This document shows, piece by piece, positions 7,730-16,074 of a stretch of 64,000 nucleotides of DNA (position 1 is its first letter; each line of letters opens with the position of its first letter). The notes beneath the pieces were generated by a model that made no database searches, was not told the origin of the DNA, and saw nothing but the letters and a program-made list of their open reading frames with translations. The stretch comes from Pseudonocardia sp. TRM90224 (lineage in GTDB: Bacteria > Actinomycetota > Actinomycetes > Mycobacteriales > Pseudonocardiaceae). The stretch spans positions 1 to 64,000 of the forward strand of contig NZ_JAJGSX010000005.1 in assembly GCF_021245725.1 (NCBI RefSeq), read 5' to 3'. Position numbers and translations under genes: made by a program.

Positions 7730-8758
7730 TCACCGGTCGATGTCGGGTACTCCGTGCGGATAGACCAGGACCTTGCTGTTCAGCGCCGACCCGTCGGCCA
7801 GCGACGTGAAGGCGCCGGGCGCACCTGCCATGTCGACCCGCCCGTCGACGAGCCGCTCCAGCCCTGCCGGGCGGGTACCCACCCACTGCGCCGTCTCACG
7901 GAACTCCTGCGCCGAATAGCAGAAGCTGCCGATGAGCGTGCGCTCCTCGGTGCTCACGGCGTAGGCGGGCAGGTCGATGCGGGGCGCGTTCATGCCGACG
8001 AGGACGATCCGCGCCCCCAACGCCGAGTGGGCGACCGCGCCGGCGATCGAGGCCGTCGAGCCGACCGCGTCGAGCACGAGCGTCGCCGGGCCGCCGAGCG
8101 CACCGGCGACATCACCGTCGGGCGCGTGCGCGGTGGCCCCGAGCGATCCGGCCAGCTCACGGCGGTGCTCGGCGGGTTCGGTGACGGCGACGGCGTGCGC
8201 GCCCAGCCGCCGCGCCGCGAGGATGCACGCCTGTCCGATGGGTCCGCCGCCGATGACGAGCACGCGGTCGTCCGGCCCGCAGCCGCCGCGGCGCGCCGCG
8301 TGGTAGCCGACGGAGAGCGGCTCGACGAGCGCTCCGTACTCCAGCGGCAAGCCGGCCGGCAGCGCGACGACGTTCGTCGCGGGCACGGCCATCGTCTCGG
8401 CGAAGGCCGCGACGATCTCCGGGTGCACGCCGATCACGCGTCGCCGCGCGCAGCTCTGCTCGGCGCCGGCCGCGCACGCCGTGCAGGCGCCGCACGCGAT
8501 CAGCGGGTTCACCGTGACGACGTCGCCCTCGGTGAACCCGACCACGCCCTCGCCGACACCCGCGACACGCCCCACCGTCTCGTGGCCCATCACCTGCCCG
8601 GGGTGCCGGCGCCCGTTCTCGCCGGTGAAGCCGTGCACGTCGGAGCCGCAGATGCCGGTCGCGGCGACGGTGACGAGCACCTCGCCGGCAGCGGCGACGG
8701 GGTCAGGCTTCGTCTCGACCGTCAGGTCCCACGGCCCGTTCCACACCAGCACCTGCAC
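7730..8758 (-). CDS. Zinc-dependent alcohol/polyol dehydrogenase (MDR family)
   Basis: This is a 342-aa medium-chain dehydrogenase. Catalytic zinc ligands C37, H59, E60 (GHE) and E146 are present. The structural zinc loop has C89, C92, C95 and C103. The NAD-binding motif GGGPIG is at 170-175. The GTG start at 8758 has a strong AAGGAGGGG site about 6 nt upstream, which fixes the start even though it lies inside the end of tctA: the two genes overlap by 56 nt. By family it oxidises a secondary alcohol of a sugar, polyol or sugar acid. Co-transcription with a carboxylate transporter suggests a hydroxy-acid substrate, as an inference. Confidence 0.9.
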   Translation of the reverse strand: MQVLVWNGPWDLTVETKPDPVAAAGEVLVTVAATGICGSDVHGFTGENGRRHPGQVMGHETVGRVAGVGEGVVGFTEGDVVTVNPLIACGACTACAAGAEQSCARRRVIGVHPEIVAAFAETMAVPATNVVALPAGLPLEYGALVEPLSVGYHAARRGGCGPDDRVLVIGGGPIGQACILAARRLGAHAVAVTEPAEHRRELAGSLGATAHAPDGDVAGALGGPATLVLDAVGSTASIAGAVAHSALGARIVLVGMNAPRIDLPAYAVSTEERTLIGSFCYSAQEFRETAQWVGTRPAGLERLVDGRVDMAGAPGAFTSLADGSALNSKVLVYPHGVPDIDR

Positions 8759-10256
8759 CGGTACCCCTCCTTCGTCGCGGCCACACCGAGCGCAGCATCG
8801 GATACACGAGTACCAGAACCGTCACGATCATCAGGATCGCGCTGACCGGCCGGGTGAGGAACTGCAACAGGTCCCAGTCGGTCTTGATGACGCTCTGCAT
8901 GAAGTTCTTCTCGACGATCGGTCCGAGCACGAGCCCCAGCACGACCGGCGCGAGCGGGAAACCGTAGCGCTCCAGCAGGTAGCCGAGCAGCCCGAACGCC
9001 AGCATGACGACGATCTCGAACCAGCCGTTGTTGATGGCGAACGCGCCGACCACGCAGAACGCGATGATGATCGGCATCAACACCCCGGGCGGCACCCGCA
9101 ACAGCTGACCGCTCCCGCGGATCGCCAGGTAGCCCAGCGGGAGCATGAGCAGGTTGGCCACGATGAAGATCAGGTAGATGCCGTAGAGCAGCGGTGCCTG
9201 CGTCGAGAACAGCTCCGGCCCCGGCTGCACGCCCTTCACCAGCAGCACGCCGAGCAGGATCGCCGTGATCGTGTCGCCGGGGATGCCGAACACCAGCGTC
9301 GGGACGTAGGCCGAGGCCAGCGCGGAGTTGTTCGCCGAGCCCGCGGAGACGACCGGCTCGACGTGCCCCTCGCCCTTGCCGAAGAGGTGCCCCTCCCGCG
9401 ACGCGTTCTTCGTCGCGGCGTAGGACACCCATGCCGCGATGTCCCCGCCCGCGCCCGGCAGCACGCCGATCGCGCCGCCGATCAGGTTGCCGCTGACCAC
9501 ACCCTTGCGGTAGCGCCACAACGTGCGGAAGGTGTCGCGGAACATGCCTGCGGTGCGGATCCGGGCAACCCGCAGCCGCCCCGTCGGGTGCAGCACGTTG
9601 CGCAGCACCTCGGAGAGCCCGAAGAGCCCGATCATCGCCGGGATGAAGCTGATCCCCGCCAGCAGCAGCTCGCTGCCGAACGTGAACCGCGAGTACCCCA
9701 GCGCGACGTCGATCCCGACCGTCGAGAACAGCAGCCCGAGCAGCAGCGCGATCGCGCCCTTGACCTGCGAGCCCTGCGAGATGATCACCGAGGCGGTGAG
9801 GCCGAGCACGGCCACCCAGAAGTACTCGTACGACGTGAAGGTCAGCGCGAACTCGGCGAGCGCCGGCGCTGCCACGATCAGCACGACGGCCCCGACGATG
9901 CCGCCGATCGCCGAGCCGACAAGACCCACCCCGAGCACCAGCGCGCCGTGCCCGGCCTGGGTCTGGCGGTAGGCGTCCTCGGTGTAGGCAGCACTGGCGG
10001 GGGTACCGGGCATCCGGACCAGCGCCGAGGGCAGGTCACCCGCGAAGATCGCCATCGCGGACATCGTGATGATCGACGCGACTGCCGGGAGCGGGTCGAG
10101 GAAGTACGCGAACGGCACCAGCAGCGCGGTCGCGAGCGTTGCCGTCAGCCCCGGGATCGCGCCGATGAACAGCCCGTACACGCCGCAGGCGAGCACGACG
10201 AGCAGCAGCGTGGGGTCGGCTAGCGACGCCAGCGCGGCGGCGAGGTCCTGGGCCAT
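8703..10256 (-). CDS. tctA: Tripartite tricarboxylate transporter permease TctA
   Basis: This is the large membrane subunit of a tripartite tricarboxylate transporter, 517 aa with about 12 hydrophobic segments. The family-typical Pro-Gly motif IGAIPGLTATLATALL lies near residue 32, and a second Pro/Gly-rich repeat, GVLPGAGGDIAAW, lies in the middle. It follows tctB by 16 nt. Its C-terminal Arg/Gly-rich tail extends 56 nt into the downstream dehydrogenase gene. It imports a carboxylate using the TctC binding protein. The substrate is unknown; citrate is only the founding example of the family. Confidence 0.9.
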   Translation of the reverse strand: MAQDLAAALASLADPTLLLVVLACGVYGLFIGAIPGLTATLATALLVPFAYFLDPLPAVASIITMSAMAIFAGDLPSALVRMPGTPASAAYTEDAYRQTQAGHGALVLGVGLVGSAIGGIVGAVVLIVAAPALAEFALTFTSYEYFWVAVLGLTASVIISQGSQVKGAIALLLGLLFSTVGIDVALGYSRFTFGSELLLAGISFIPAMIGLFGLSEVLRNVLHPTGRLRVARIRTAGMFRDTFRTLWRYRKGVVSGNLIGGAIGVLPGAGGDIAAWVSYAATKNASREGHLFGKGEGHVEPVVSAGSANNSALASAYVPTLVFGIPGDTITAILLGVLLVKGVQPGPELFSTQAPLLYGIYLIFIVANLLMLPLGYLAIRGSGQLLRVPPGVLMPIIIAFCVVGAFAINNGWFEIVVMLAFGLLGYLLERYGFPLAPVVLGLVLGPIVEKNFMQSVIKTDWDLLQFLTRPVSAILMIVTVLVLVYPMLRSVWPRRRRGTGAGAGVERAVGPDGRDEA

Positions 10257-10272
10257 CAGAGGTCCTGGCCCA

Positions 10273-10803
10273 TCAGACGCCCAGCGGGCCGGTCGGCAAC
10301 GGCACCAGCAGCAGCTGCTGGAACATCAGCACCACCAGCACCGTCGTCGCGACCGCGCTGAGCGCCGCCACCCACGGCCGGACGCCCAGCAGCCACATCA
10401 GCAGGAACAGCAGCGGCGCCGTCGTCAGCGCGAAGCCGAGCAGGTCGGCGAGCAGCAGGTAGGCGACGATGTAGCCGAGCACCGCCAGCGCGTTCAACCG
10501 GCTGCGCGGCGTGCTGTCCGGCGGGACGTCCTGCGCCCCGGCCGCGTCCTCCCGCCGCCGGACCGCGCTGCGCACGGCCAGGACCAGCCCGAACAGGACG
10601 AGCAGCCCGCCGACGAGGCCGGGGAACAGGGCGGGCCCCGGCTGGCCGTCCGGCAGCCCGGGGAACGTGCGCACGTGCAGCACGACCGCAACGCCCAGCG
10701 CGGTCGCGAGCAGGCCGGCGACCAGGTCGGGCCGGTTCGTAGGCCCGATCCCGGACCCGGGCCCATCCGCGGCCCCGGTCGCAGGCGCGTTCTCGGCCGT
10801 CAC
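10273..10803 (-). CDS. tctB: Tripartite tricarboxylate transporter small permease TctB
   Basis: This is a 176-aa membrane protein with about four to five hydrophobic helices (ATALGVAVVLHV, LFPGLVGGLLVLFGLVLAV, LLFLLMWLLGV, LVVLMFQQLLLVPLPTG). This is the size and layout of TctB. I chose GTG 10803 because it overlaps the tctC stop (GTGA), matching the coupling seen across the operon. A longer in-frame reading would run through the coding region of tctC. The TctB family is poorly conserved, so the call rests on topology and on its position between TctC and TctA. Confidence 0.85.
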   Translation of the reverse strand: MTAENAPATGAADGPGSGIGPTNRPDLVAGLLATALGVAVVLHVRTFPGLPDGQPGPALFPGLVGGLLVLFGLVLAVRSAVRRREDAAGAQDVPPDSTPRSRLNALAVLGYIVAYLLLADLLGFALTTAPLLFLLMWLLGVRPWVAALSAVATTVLVVLMFQQLLLVPLPTGPLGV

Positions 10804-11825
10804 GGCGTCAGACCGGCGGCCTTCATGATCTGGCCCTTCTGCGCGTCCTGCTCGGCCATGAACGCGCCGAAGCCCGCGGCGTCGCGCCACGCCAGGCCGA
10901 AGCCGGTCTTGGCGAGGAACTCGGCGTACTCCGGGCTGTGCACGATCGCATCGAGGTGGCAGGACAGCTCCTTGACCACCGGTTCCGGCATCCCGGCCGG
11001 GCCTGCGATCCCGCGCCACGCGGACATCGTGAAGTCGACGCCCTGCTCCTTGAGCGTCGGCACGTCGGGGAACTTCGCGAGCCGCTCGTCGGCCATCACG
11101 GCGAGCGCCTTCGCGCGGCCAGCGTGGATCATCGTCTGGTTCTCCACGAGGCTCGCCGTCGAGAGCTCGATACCGCCCGCGACCAGCTCTTGGAGTGCGG
11201 GCGCCGCGCCCTCGCTCGGCACCCAGCGGATGGAGTCGGGCGGCAGGCCCGCCGCGATCGAGGCGCCGGCGCGGGCGAGGTCCCAGATCCCGCCGCGGCC
11301 GGTGCCGGACGCCCTGGTGGCGCCGGGGTTGGCGCGGACGTGCCCGAGCAGCGCCTGCGCGTCGGGCCACGGCGCGTCGGCGCGGACGGTGAGCCCCGCC
11401 GGATCGGAGTTGACCATGCCGATGGCGGTGAACTTCTCGTAGGTGAGGTCGGTCAGGCCCTGCCAGTGCATCATCGTCAGCTCGACGGTGGCCATGCCGA
11501 TCACCGAGCCGTCCTTGCGGCCGGCGGCGATCGCGCTGTGCCCCACGACGCCGCTGCCGCCGGTCCGGTTGACGACGTTGACCTGGGTGTCGAGCTTCTT
11601 GGCGAGCTGGTCGCCGACGAAACGGGCGACGCTGTCCGTCCCGCCGCCCGCGGCCCAGGGCACGATCATCTCGACGGGCCCGCGCGGGTAGTTCGGCGCC
11701 GCATCACAGCCCGCCCCAGCGGCCTGCGGCGCCGAACCGGTCCCACCCCCGCCGCCGCACCCGGCGACGACCAGCGCCAGCACGGCGGGAAGTATTGCCA
11801 TGCGAGCGCGCCGGGACATCAGCAT
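10800..11825 (-). CDS. tctC: Tripartite tricarboxylate transporter substrate-binding lipoprotein TctC
   Basis: This is the extracytoplasmic solute receptor of the TTT system (Bug/TctC family), 341 aa. The lipobox LVVAGC places the lipidated Cys at about residue 23. The motif YPRGPVEMIVPWAAGGGTDS is the usual TctC N-terminal signature, followed by VVNRTGGSGVVGHSAI. I chose ATG 11825 because GGAG stands 8 nt upstream and it gives a compact signal peptide; an in-frame ATG at 11885 would add 20 unlikely residues. It is the first gene of the minus-strand unit tctC-tctB-tctA-dehydrogenase-Nramp-like, and its promoter must lie in 11826-12017. Confidence 0.9.
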   Translation of the reverse strand: MLMSRRARMAILPAVLALVVAGCGGGGGTGSAPQAAGAGCDAAPNYPRGPVEMIVPWAAGGGTDSVARFVGDQLAKKLDTQVNVVNRTGGSGVVGHSAIAAGRKDGSVIGMATVELTMMHWQGLTDLTYEKFTAIGMVNSDPAGLTVRADAPWPDAQALLGHVRANPGATRASGTGRGGIWDLARAGASIAAGLPPDSIRWVPSEGAAPALQELVAGGIELSTASLVENQTMIHAGRAKALAVMADERLAKFPDVPTLKEQGVDFTMSAWRGIAGPAGMPEPVVKELSCHLDAIVHSPEYAEFLAKTGFGLAWRDAAGFGAFMAEQDAQKGQIMKAAGLTP

Positions 11826-12017
11826 CGATGTGGCTCCAGTCTCCTGGGTGATCGGCGGGTGCCCGATGATGGGCAGTGCAGACAAAGCGGGTCAAACACG
11901 GAATTCGACTACTCTCTATCCGCCTCGCATATACGGCAGTTCATCCGGTGCGCGGATGACGCCCATGCGCAGAGCGCGATTCACAAATCCCTGCTGAGCG
12001 ACCTAACGTCGCCAAGC
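11826..12017. promoter_or_regulatory. Divergent promoter region between tctC and the cupin gene
   Basis: These 192 bp separate two divergent transcription units and are visibly less GC-rich than the flanks, as expected for a shared promoter region. A 17-bp inverted repeat with 6-bp arms (CATCCG, 5-nt spacer, CGGATG) lies at 11942-11958 and is a candidate operator. No confident -10/-35 pair was assigned. No local regulator gene adjoins this region. Confidence 0.5.
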
Positions 12018-12488
12018 GTGAGTGACACAACGCATCCCGTCAGCGACGTCGTCGCGCGTTCCGCGGACATCCCCTGGGTGCCGCAGGGCTCGGGCGGCGT
12101 GTGGTTCAAGCCCCTGCGGATCTCCGTCGCGCAGAACCGCTGGGTCAACATCCTCAAGGTCACCGCGGGCGGGGTGGTCAACCGCCACCGCCACCTGGCC
12201 GAGGTCGAGGGCTGGGTGCTGCAGGGGCGGTGGCACTACATCGAGCACGACTGGTCGGCGGGGCCGGGCGATTTCGTCTTCGAGCCGCCGGGCGACGTGC
12301 ACACGCTCGTCGCCGACGACGCCGACGAGGAGAACCCGATGCTCACGCTGTTCTCCATCCACGGCTCGATCGAGTACGTCGAGGAGAACGGCGACCTGCG
12401 CTACGTCGAGACGGCCGAGACGAAGCTGCGCCGCTATCTCGACCACTGCGCCGAGCTCGGCATCACGGGTCCCGACGTGGCGTACTGA
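12018..12488 (+). CDS. Cupin-domain protein, 2,4'-dihydroxyacetophenone dioxygenase-like
   Basis: This is a 156-aa single cupin protein starting at GTG 12018. The first cupin motif region reads VNRHRHLAEVEGWVLQGRW, with the His/His/Glu metal pattern. The second motif reads PGDVHTL with a conserved His. This arrangement resembles small cupins annotated as 2,4'-dihydroxyacetophenone dioxygenase-like or acetylacetone-cleaving-like proteins. It overlaps the following kduD-like gene (ATG 12488 shares the final base of the stop). Its job in sugar-acid metabolism could be isomerase-like, in the way KduI partners KduD, but it is much shorter than KduI and this is only a guess. Confidence 0.7.
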   Translation: MSDTTHPVSDVVARSADIPWVPQGSGGVWFKPLRISVAQNRWVNILKVTAGGVVNRHRHLAEVEGWVLQGRWHYIEHDWSAGPGDFVFEPPGDVHTLVADDADEENPMLTLFSIHGSIEYVEENGDLRYVETAETKLRRYLDHCAELGITGPDVAY

Positions 12489-13243
12489 TGGCCGGGCCGT
12501 TCGATCTGACGGGCCGCACCGCTTTGGTGACCGGTGGCAGCAGCGGGATCGGGCAGGCCATCGCCGACGGACTCGCCGCGGCGGGCGCCGACATCGTGCT
12601 GCTCTCGGACGTGCCGTCGATGGACGAGTCGATCGAGATGGTCGAGAAGCGCGGGCGGCGGGCCGAGGCGATCGTGCTCGACCTCGCGCGGACGTCCGAG
12701 ATCGAGCCCGCCGTCGCGCCGCTGCTGGCCCGGACGCAGCTCGACATCCTCGTCAACGCCGCCGGCATCATCCGGCGCCAGCCCGCTGCGGAGTTCAGCG
12801 CGGAGAACTGGCAGTCGGTGCTGGACGTCAACCTGACCGCGGCGTTCACGCTGAGCAAGCTGCTCGGCGGGCCGATGCTGGCCCGCGGCCACGGCAAGAT
12901 CATCAACATCGCGTCGATGCTGAGCTTCCAGGGCGGGGCGCTCGTGACGTCGTACGCGGCGAGCAAGCACGGGCTCGTCGGGCTCACCAAGGCCCTGGCG
13001 AACGAGTGGGCGGCGCGGGGCGTGCAGGTGAACGCCATCGCCCCCGGATACATCACCACGCGCACCACCGACCCGCTGCGCGCCGACCCCGCCCGCGACG
13101 CCGAGATACTCTCCCGCATCCCCGCCGGACGCTGGGGCACACCGCAGGACGTCAGCGGGGCGGCGGTGTTCCTCGCCTCCCCCGCCGCCGACTACGTGAC
13201 GGGCCACGTCCTCGCCGTCGACGGCGGCTGGCTCTCCAGGTGA
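12488..13243 (+). CDS. kduD: SDR oxidoreductase, 2-deoxy-D-gluconate 3-dehydrogenase (KduD)-like
   Basis: This is a 251-aa short-chain dehydrogenase strongly resembling KduD, which in uronate catabolism reduces 4,6-dihydroxy-2,5-dioxohexanoate (from pectin or hyaluronan uronates) to 2-keto-3-deoxygluconate. Visible motifs are TGGSSGIG near residues 15-22, NAAGIIRR, a YAASK catalytic motif, ANEWAARGVQVNAIAPGY, RIPAGRWG and VDGGWLSR. The last three are characteristic of KduD. It is coupled to the upstream cupin gene and divergent from the tct operon. The stop codon lies inside the first unit of a 22-bp tandem repeat array. Confidence 0.8.
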   Translation: MAGPFDLTGRTALVTGGSSGIGQAIADGLAAAGADIVLLSDVPSMDESIEMVEKRGRRAEAIVLDLARTSEIEPAVAPLLARTQLDILVNAAGIIRRQPAAEFSAENWQSVLDVNLTAAFTLSKLLGGPMLARGHGKIINIASMLSFQGGALVTSYAASKHGLVGLTKALANEWAARGVQVNAIAPGYITTRTTDPLRADPARDAEILSRIPAGRWGTPQDVSGAAVFLASPAADYVTGHVLAVDGGWLSR

Positions 13244-13348
13244 GTCGCCACCCGCAACACGGTGAGTCGACACTTCCGGCACGGCGAGTCCCACGTTCCA
13301 GAGCGGTGAGTCACGCGTTCCAGGGCGGTGAGTCGCGCGTTCCGGCAC
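13239..13348. repeat. Family C tandem array: five 22-bp units
   Basis: Five head-to-tail units of 22 bp (13239-13260, 13261-13282, 13283-13304, 13305-13326, 13327-13348) share the pattern GGTGAGTC-N-C-N-CGTTCC followed by GGCAC or GGGC. The first unit contains the stop codon of the kduD-like gene. The array sits between two convergent genes. A related array with inverted units lies at 44448-44622. Confidence 0.88.
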
Positions 13349-13397
13349 GGGACGGCAGCGGCGGTGAGGGCAGGATCGCACGCAAGACGGCCCCGCG

Positions 13398-14837
13398 TCA
13401 CGACCCGCCGAAGAGCTTCGCCCCCTGCTCGATGACGGTGATCACGGACAGCACGCCGAACAGCAGGATCGACCAGATGAGGGCGGCGATCCGGTAGGAC
13501 TTGACCTTGAGCGGCCCCGGGAGCGTCTTGCGGTTCAGGACGAGCAGCAGGATCGAGTAGATGAACATCATCACCCCGCCGACGCACGCCGAGAGCACCA
13601 GCAGCACGAGCGGCTGGTTGAGCCCGACGAGCAGGACGAGGATGCCGAGCACGACCAGTCCCCACACCAGCGCGAAGTAGATCTTGTTCTCGCTGATCGT
13701 CGAGGAGCGGAAGTAGACGGTCTTGAGCTGGTCGGCGGCGAGCCGGCTGGTGTAGTCGACGATGCCGATCGCCGCGGCGAAGAGCGAGAACGCGCCGATG
13801 ATCAGGAAGAACGCCCCGAACCACGGCCCGACCGACGCGCCGAGCGCCTCCGCCTCGACGCGGAGGAACGCGATGCTGTTGCTCAGCCCCTCCCGCCCCT
13901 GCACGGTGGAGGCCGCGAGCATCGACATGAACGTGATGGTCACGATGGTGATCAGCGGGACCGTGAGCATCTGCTCCCAGTTCGCGAACTTCCACCACCG
14001 CTTCCAGCGGTCCATGTTGGTCTCGGTGAGCTCGAAGACGTAGCCGGTCGACGGCGCGGCCTCCTCGTGGCCGGTCACCGGGCTGACCAGGCGCGGGACG
14101 TGCGCGCCCATGCCGAATCCCTTGTCCCTGATCCAGTTGCTCTGGCAGAGGTTCTGACCGCCACCCGCGCCGGCGAACACCACCGCGCCGAGCACGAGCG
14201 ACCAACCGAGATCGACGGGCACCTGCCCGAAGGTCGTCACGGCGCTGGACAGGTCGGCCCACGTCGACGCGCTGATGGCGGCGAAGGCGGCGACCAAGAC
14301 GAACAGCACGATCGCGGCGACCTTGATGAAGATGATCCGCTCGACCGCGCTGTAGATCACCGGGGCCAGGGTGAGCGAGATGCCGATCACGATGAGCATG
14401 ATCACTGCGATGAGGCTGGCGCTGCCGCCGCCGAACAGGAACGTCAGCAACGTGGCCGAGCTGGTCACCCACCCCGGCCACAGGTTCGCGAAGTACGTCA
14501 TCACCACGAAGACCAGACCCCAGTGCCGCCACATGCGGCTGAAGCCGGTGAGCGCGGTCTCCCCCGTCGCGAGGGTGTAGCGCTCGATCTCCATGTTGAT
14601 GAACCACTGGGTGAACACACCCAGCACCGCGCCCCAGAGGAACGCGAGCCCGATCTGCGTCGCGATGTAGGGCCAGAGGATGAACTCGCCGGACGCGAGC
14701 CCTACCCCGGCGCCAACGACACCGGGTCCGATGATCTTCCAGGTCTGGTGCGGGGGCTCGGGGAGTTCGCGGACCTCCGCGGCAGGGAGGATCTTCGTAG
14801 AGAGGGTGAAGCCGCTGCTCGGGGGAGTTGCCATCAT
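13398..14837 (-). CDS. Nramp-like transporter family protein, non-canonical (second copy)
   Basis: This is a 479-aa polytopic protein, a distant paralogue of the one at 6319-7722. The first-helix region reads IIGPGVVGAGVGLASGEF, with ASGE at residues 48-51 where canonical Nramp proteins have DPGN. The sixth-helix region contains GAGGGQNLCQSNWIRDKG instead of the Met-Pro-His metal site. About eleven hydrophobic segments are present. The gene is divergent from a D-2-hydroxyacid dehydrogenase across a 96-bp gap, suggesting shared control and a hydroxy- or keto-acid-related substrate. Automatic annotation as a Mn/Fe transporter would be unsafe. Confidence 0.78.
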   Translation of the reverse strand: MMATPPSSGFTLSTKILPAAEVRELPEPPHQTWKIIGPGVVGAGVGLASGEFILWPYIATQIGLAFLWGAVLGVFTQWFINMEIERYTLATGETALTGFSRMWRHWGLVFVVMTYFANLWPGWVTSSATLLTFLFGGGSASLIAVIMLIVIGISLTLAPVIYSAVERIIFIKVAAIVLFVLVAAFAAISASTWADLSSAVTTFGQVPVDLGWSLVLGAVVFAGAGGGQNLCQSNWIRDKGFGMGAHVPRLVSPVTGHEEAAPSTGYVFELTETNMDRWKRWWKFANWEQMLTVPLITIVTITFMSMLAASTVQGREGLSNSIAFLRVEAEALGASVGPWFGAFFLIIGAFSLFAAAIGIVDYTSRLAADQLKTVYFRSSTISENKIYFALVWGLVVLGILVLLVGLNQPLVLLVLSACVGGVMMFIYSILLLVLNRKTLPGPLKVKSYRIAALIWSILLFGVLSVITVIEQGAKLFGGS

Positions 14838-14933
14838 TGGCCCTTCTCGGCATGACCTGGGTCACTCGGGCAGAGTTCGGACAGTCAAGGGTGCCCATGC
14901 CGTGCCGTCAACAACGAATCGGAGATAGTTCTT
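14838..14933. promoter_or_regulatory. Divergent promoter region with a TGACC-TG-GGTCA palindrome
   Basis: This 96-bp gap lies between the divergent Nramp-like and hydroxyacid dehydrogenase genes. It contains a perfect 12-bp palindrome, TGACC-TG-GGTCA, at 14853-14864, a candidate operator. A GGAG Shine-Dalgarno element precedes the plus-strand ATG at 14934. The assignment is based only on position and symmetry. Confidence 0.4.
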
Positions 14934-15875
14934 ATGCGTCCCACCGTGTTGATGCCCGCCCCGATGCACGAGGTGGTGATCAAAGGCTGCGAGGAGCGGT
15001 TCGACCTCGTGAAACTGTGGCTCGCCGACGACGAGGACGCCCTCCTCGCCGAGCGTGGCCCCGAGGTGCTCGGCGTCGCCACCGGCGGGCAACGCAAGCT
15101 CGACGGTGCGCTCATGGACCGGCTGCCGAAGCTGCAGATCATCGCGAACTTCGGCGTCGGGTACGACAGCGTCGACGTCACGGCGGCCACGGAGCGCGGG
15201 ATCGTCGTCACCAACACGCCGGGCGTGCTCGACAACGAGGTCGCCGACACCGCGATGGCGCTGCTGCTCATGTCCGTGCGCGAGCTGAACCGCGCCGAGC
15301 GCTACCTGCGTGCCGGGCGCTGGCCGGCCGAGGGCGCCTACCCGCTGACGGCGTCGACCGTCGAGGGCCGCAAGCTCGGCGTGCTGGGGCTGGGCCGGAT
15401 CGGTGAGACCATCGCGCAGCGCGCGGAGCTGTTCGGGATGACCGTCGGCTACCACAACCGCAGCCAGAAGGACGTCCCGTACCGCTACTACCCGACGCTG
15501 CTGGAGATGGCTGCCGACGTCGACACCCTGATGATCGTCGTGCCCGGCGGCGCGGCCACCCACCACCTCGTCGACGCCGAGGTGCTGCGGGCGCTGGGGC
15601 CCGACGGGGTGGTGGTCAACGTGGGCCGCGGGACCGTCGTGGACGAGCAGGCACTCATCGCCGCGCTGCGCGACGGCACGATCCGCTCGGCCGGGCTGGA
15701 CGTGTTCGAGGACGAACCCCGCGTGCCGCAGGAGCTCATCGACCTGGAGAACACGGTCCTGTTCCCCCACGTCGGGTCCGCCAGCAAACCCACCAGGCGG
15801 CGCATGGGCGAGCTGGTGGTCGCGAACCTGGAGACGTGGTTCGAGACGGGCAGCGCGCGGACGCCGGTGAACTGA
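14934..15875 (+). CDS. D-2-hydroxyacid dehydrogenase, NAD-binding
   Basis: This is a 313-aa member of the D-isomer-specific 2-hydroxyacid dehydrogenase family. The nucleotide-binding motif GLGRIG is at residues 152-157. The catalytic triad is visible as R232 (NVGRGTVVDE), E261 (DVFEDEP) and H279 (FPHVGSAS). The substrate-loop region NFGVGYDSVD near 72-81 is typical of glyoxylate/hydroxypyruvate reductase-like members. It could reduce a 2-keto acid such as hydroxypyruvate or tartronate semialdehyde formed by the neighbouring catabolic genes, which is inference. The substrate is not fixed by the sequence. Confidence 0.88.
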   Translation: MRPTVLMPAPMHEVVIKGCEERFDLVKLWLADDEDALLAERGPEVLGVATGGQRKLDGALMDRLPKLQIIANFGVGYDSVDVTAATERGIVVTNTPGVLDNEVADTAMALLLMSVRELNRAERYLRAGRWPAEGAYPLTASTVEGRKLGVLGLGRIGETIAQRAELFGMTVGYHNRSQKDVPYRYYPTLLEMAADVDTLMIVVPGGAATHHLVDAEVLRALGPDGVVVNVGRGTVVDEQALIAALRDGTIRSAGLDVFEDEPRVPQELIDLENTVLFPHVGSASKPTRRRMGELVVANLETWFETGSARTPVN

Positions 15876-15981
15876 GCTGGCACCAGCCGGCGAGCGGAGG
15901 TGCCTCTGCGTCCCGGCTCCTACCCGCCCCCAGTGCATGACCGGGATCCCGCGGACGGAGTTACGTGCGTTCGGCACGCAT

Positions 15982-16036
15982 GGGCAGGAAAGCCACTTTC
16001 CGGCCCTCACAGGGCAGGAAAGTGGCTTTCCTGCCC
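15982..16036. repeat. Palindromic repeat family A, copy 3
   Basis: This 55-bp copy has the two-palindrome structure with a TCACA spacer. Its left half has a base missing or substituted (CCGGCCC in place of CCTGCCC), so the right half is the better palindrome. It lies between two convergent genes, about 40 nt after the IlvD-type stop when read on the minus strand. Confidence 0.9.
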
Positions 16037-16074
16037 TCCTCCGCCCCTCGCCAGGGCATGAAGCCCCGCAAACG

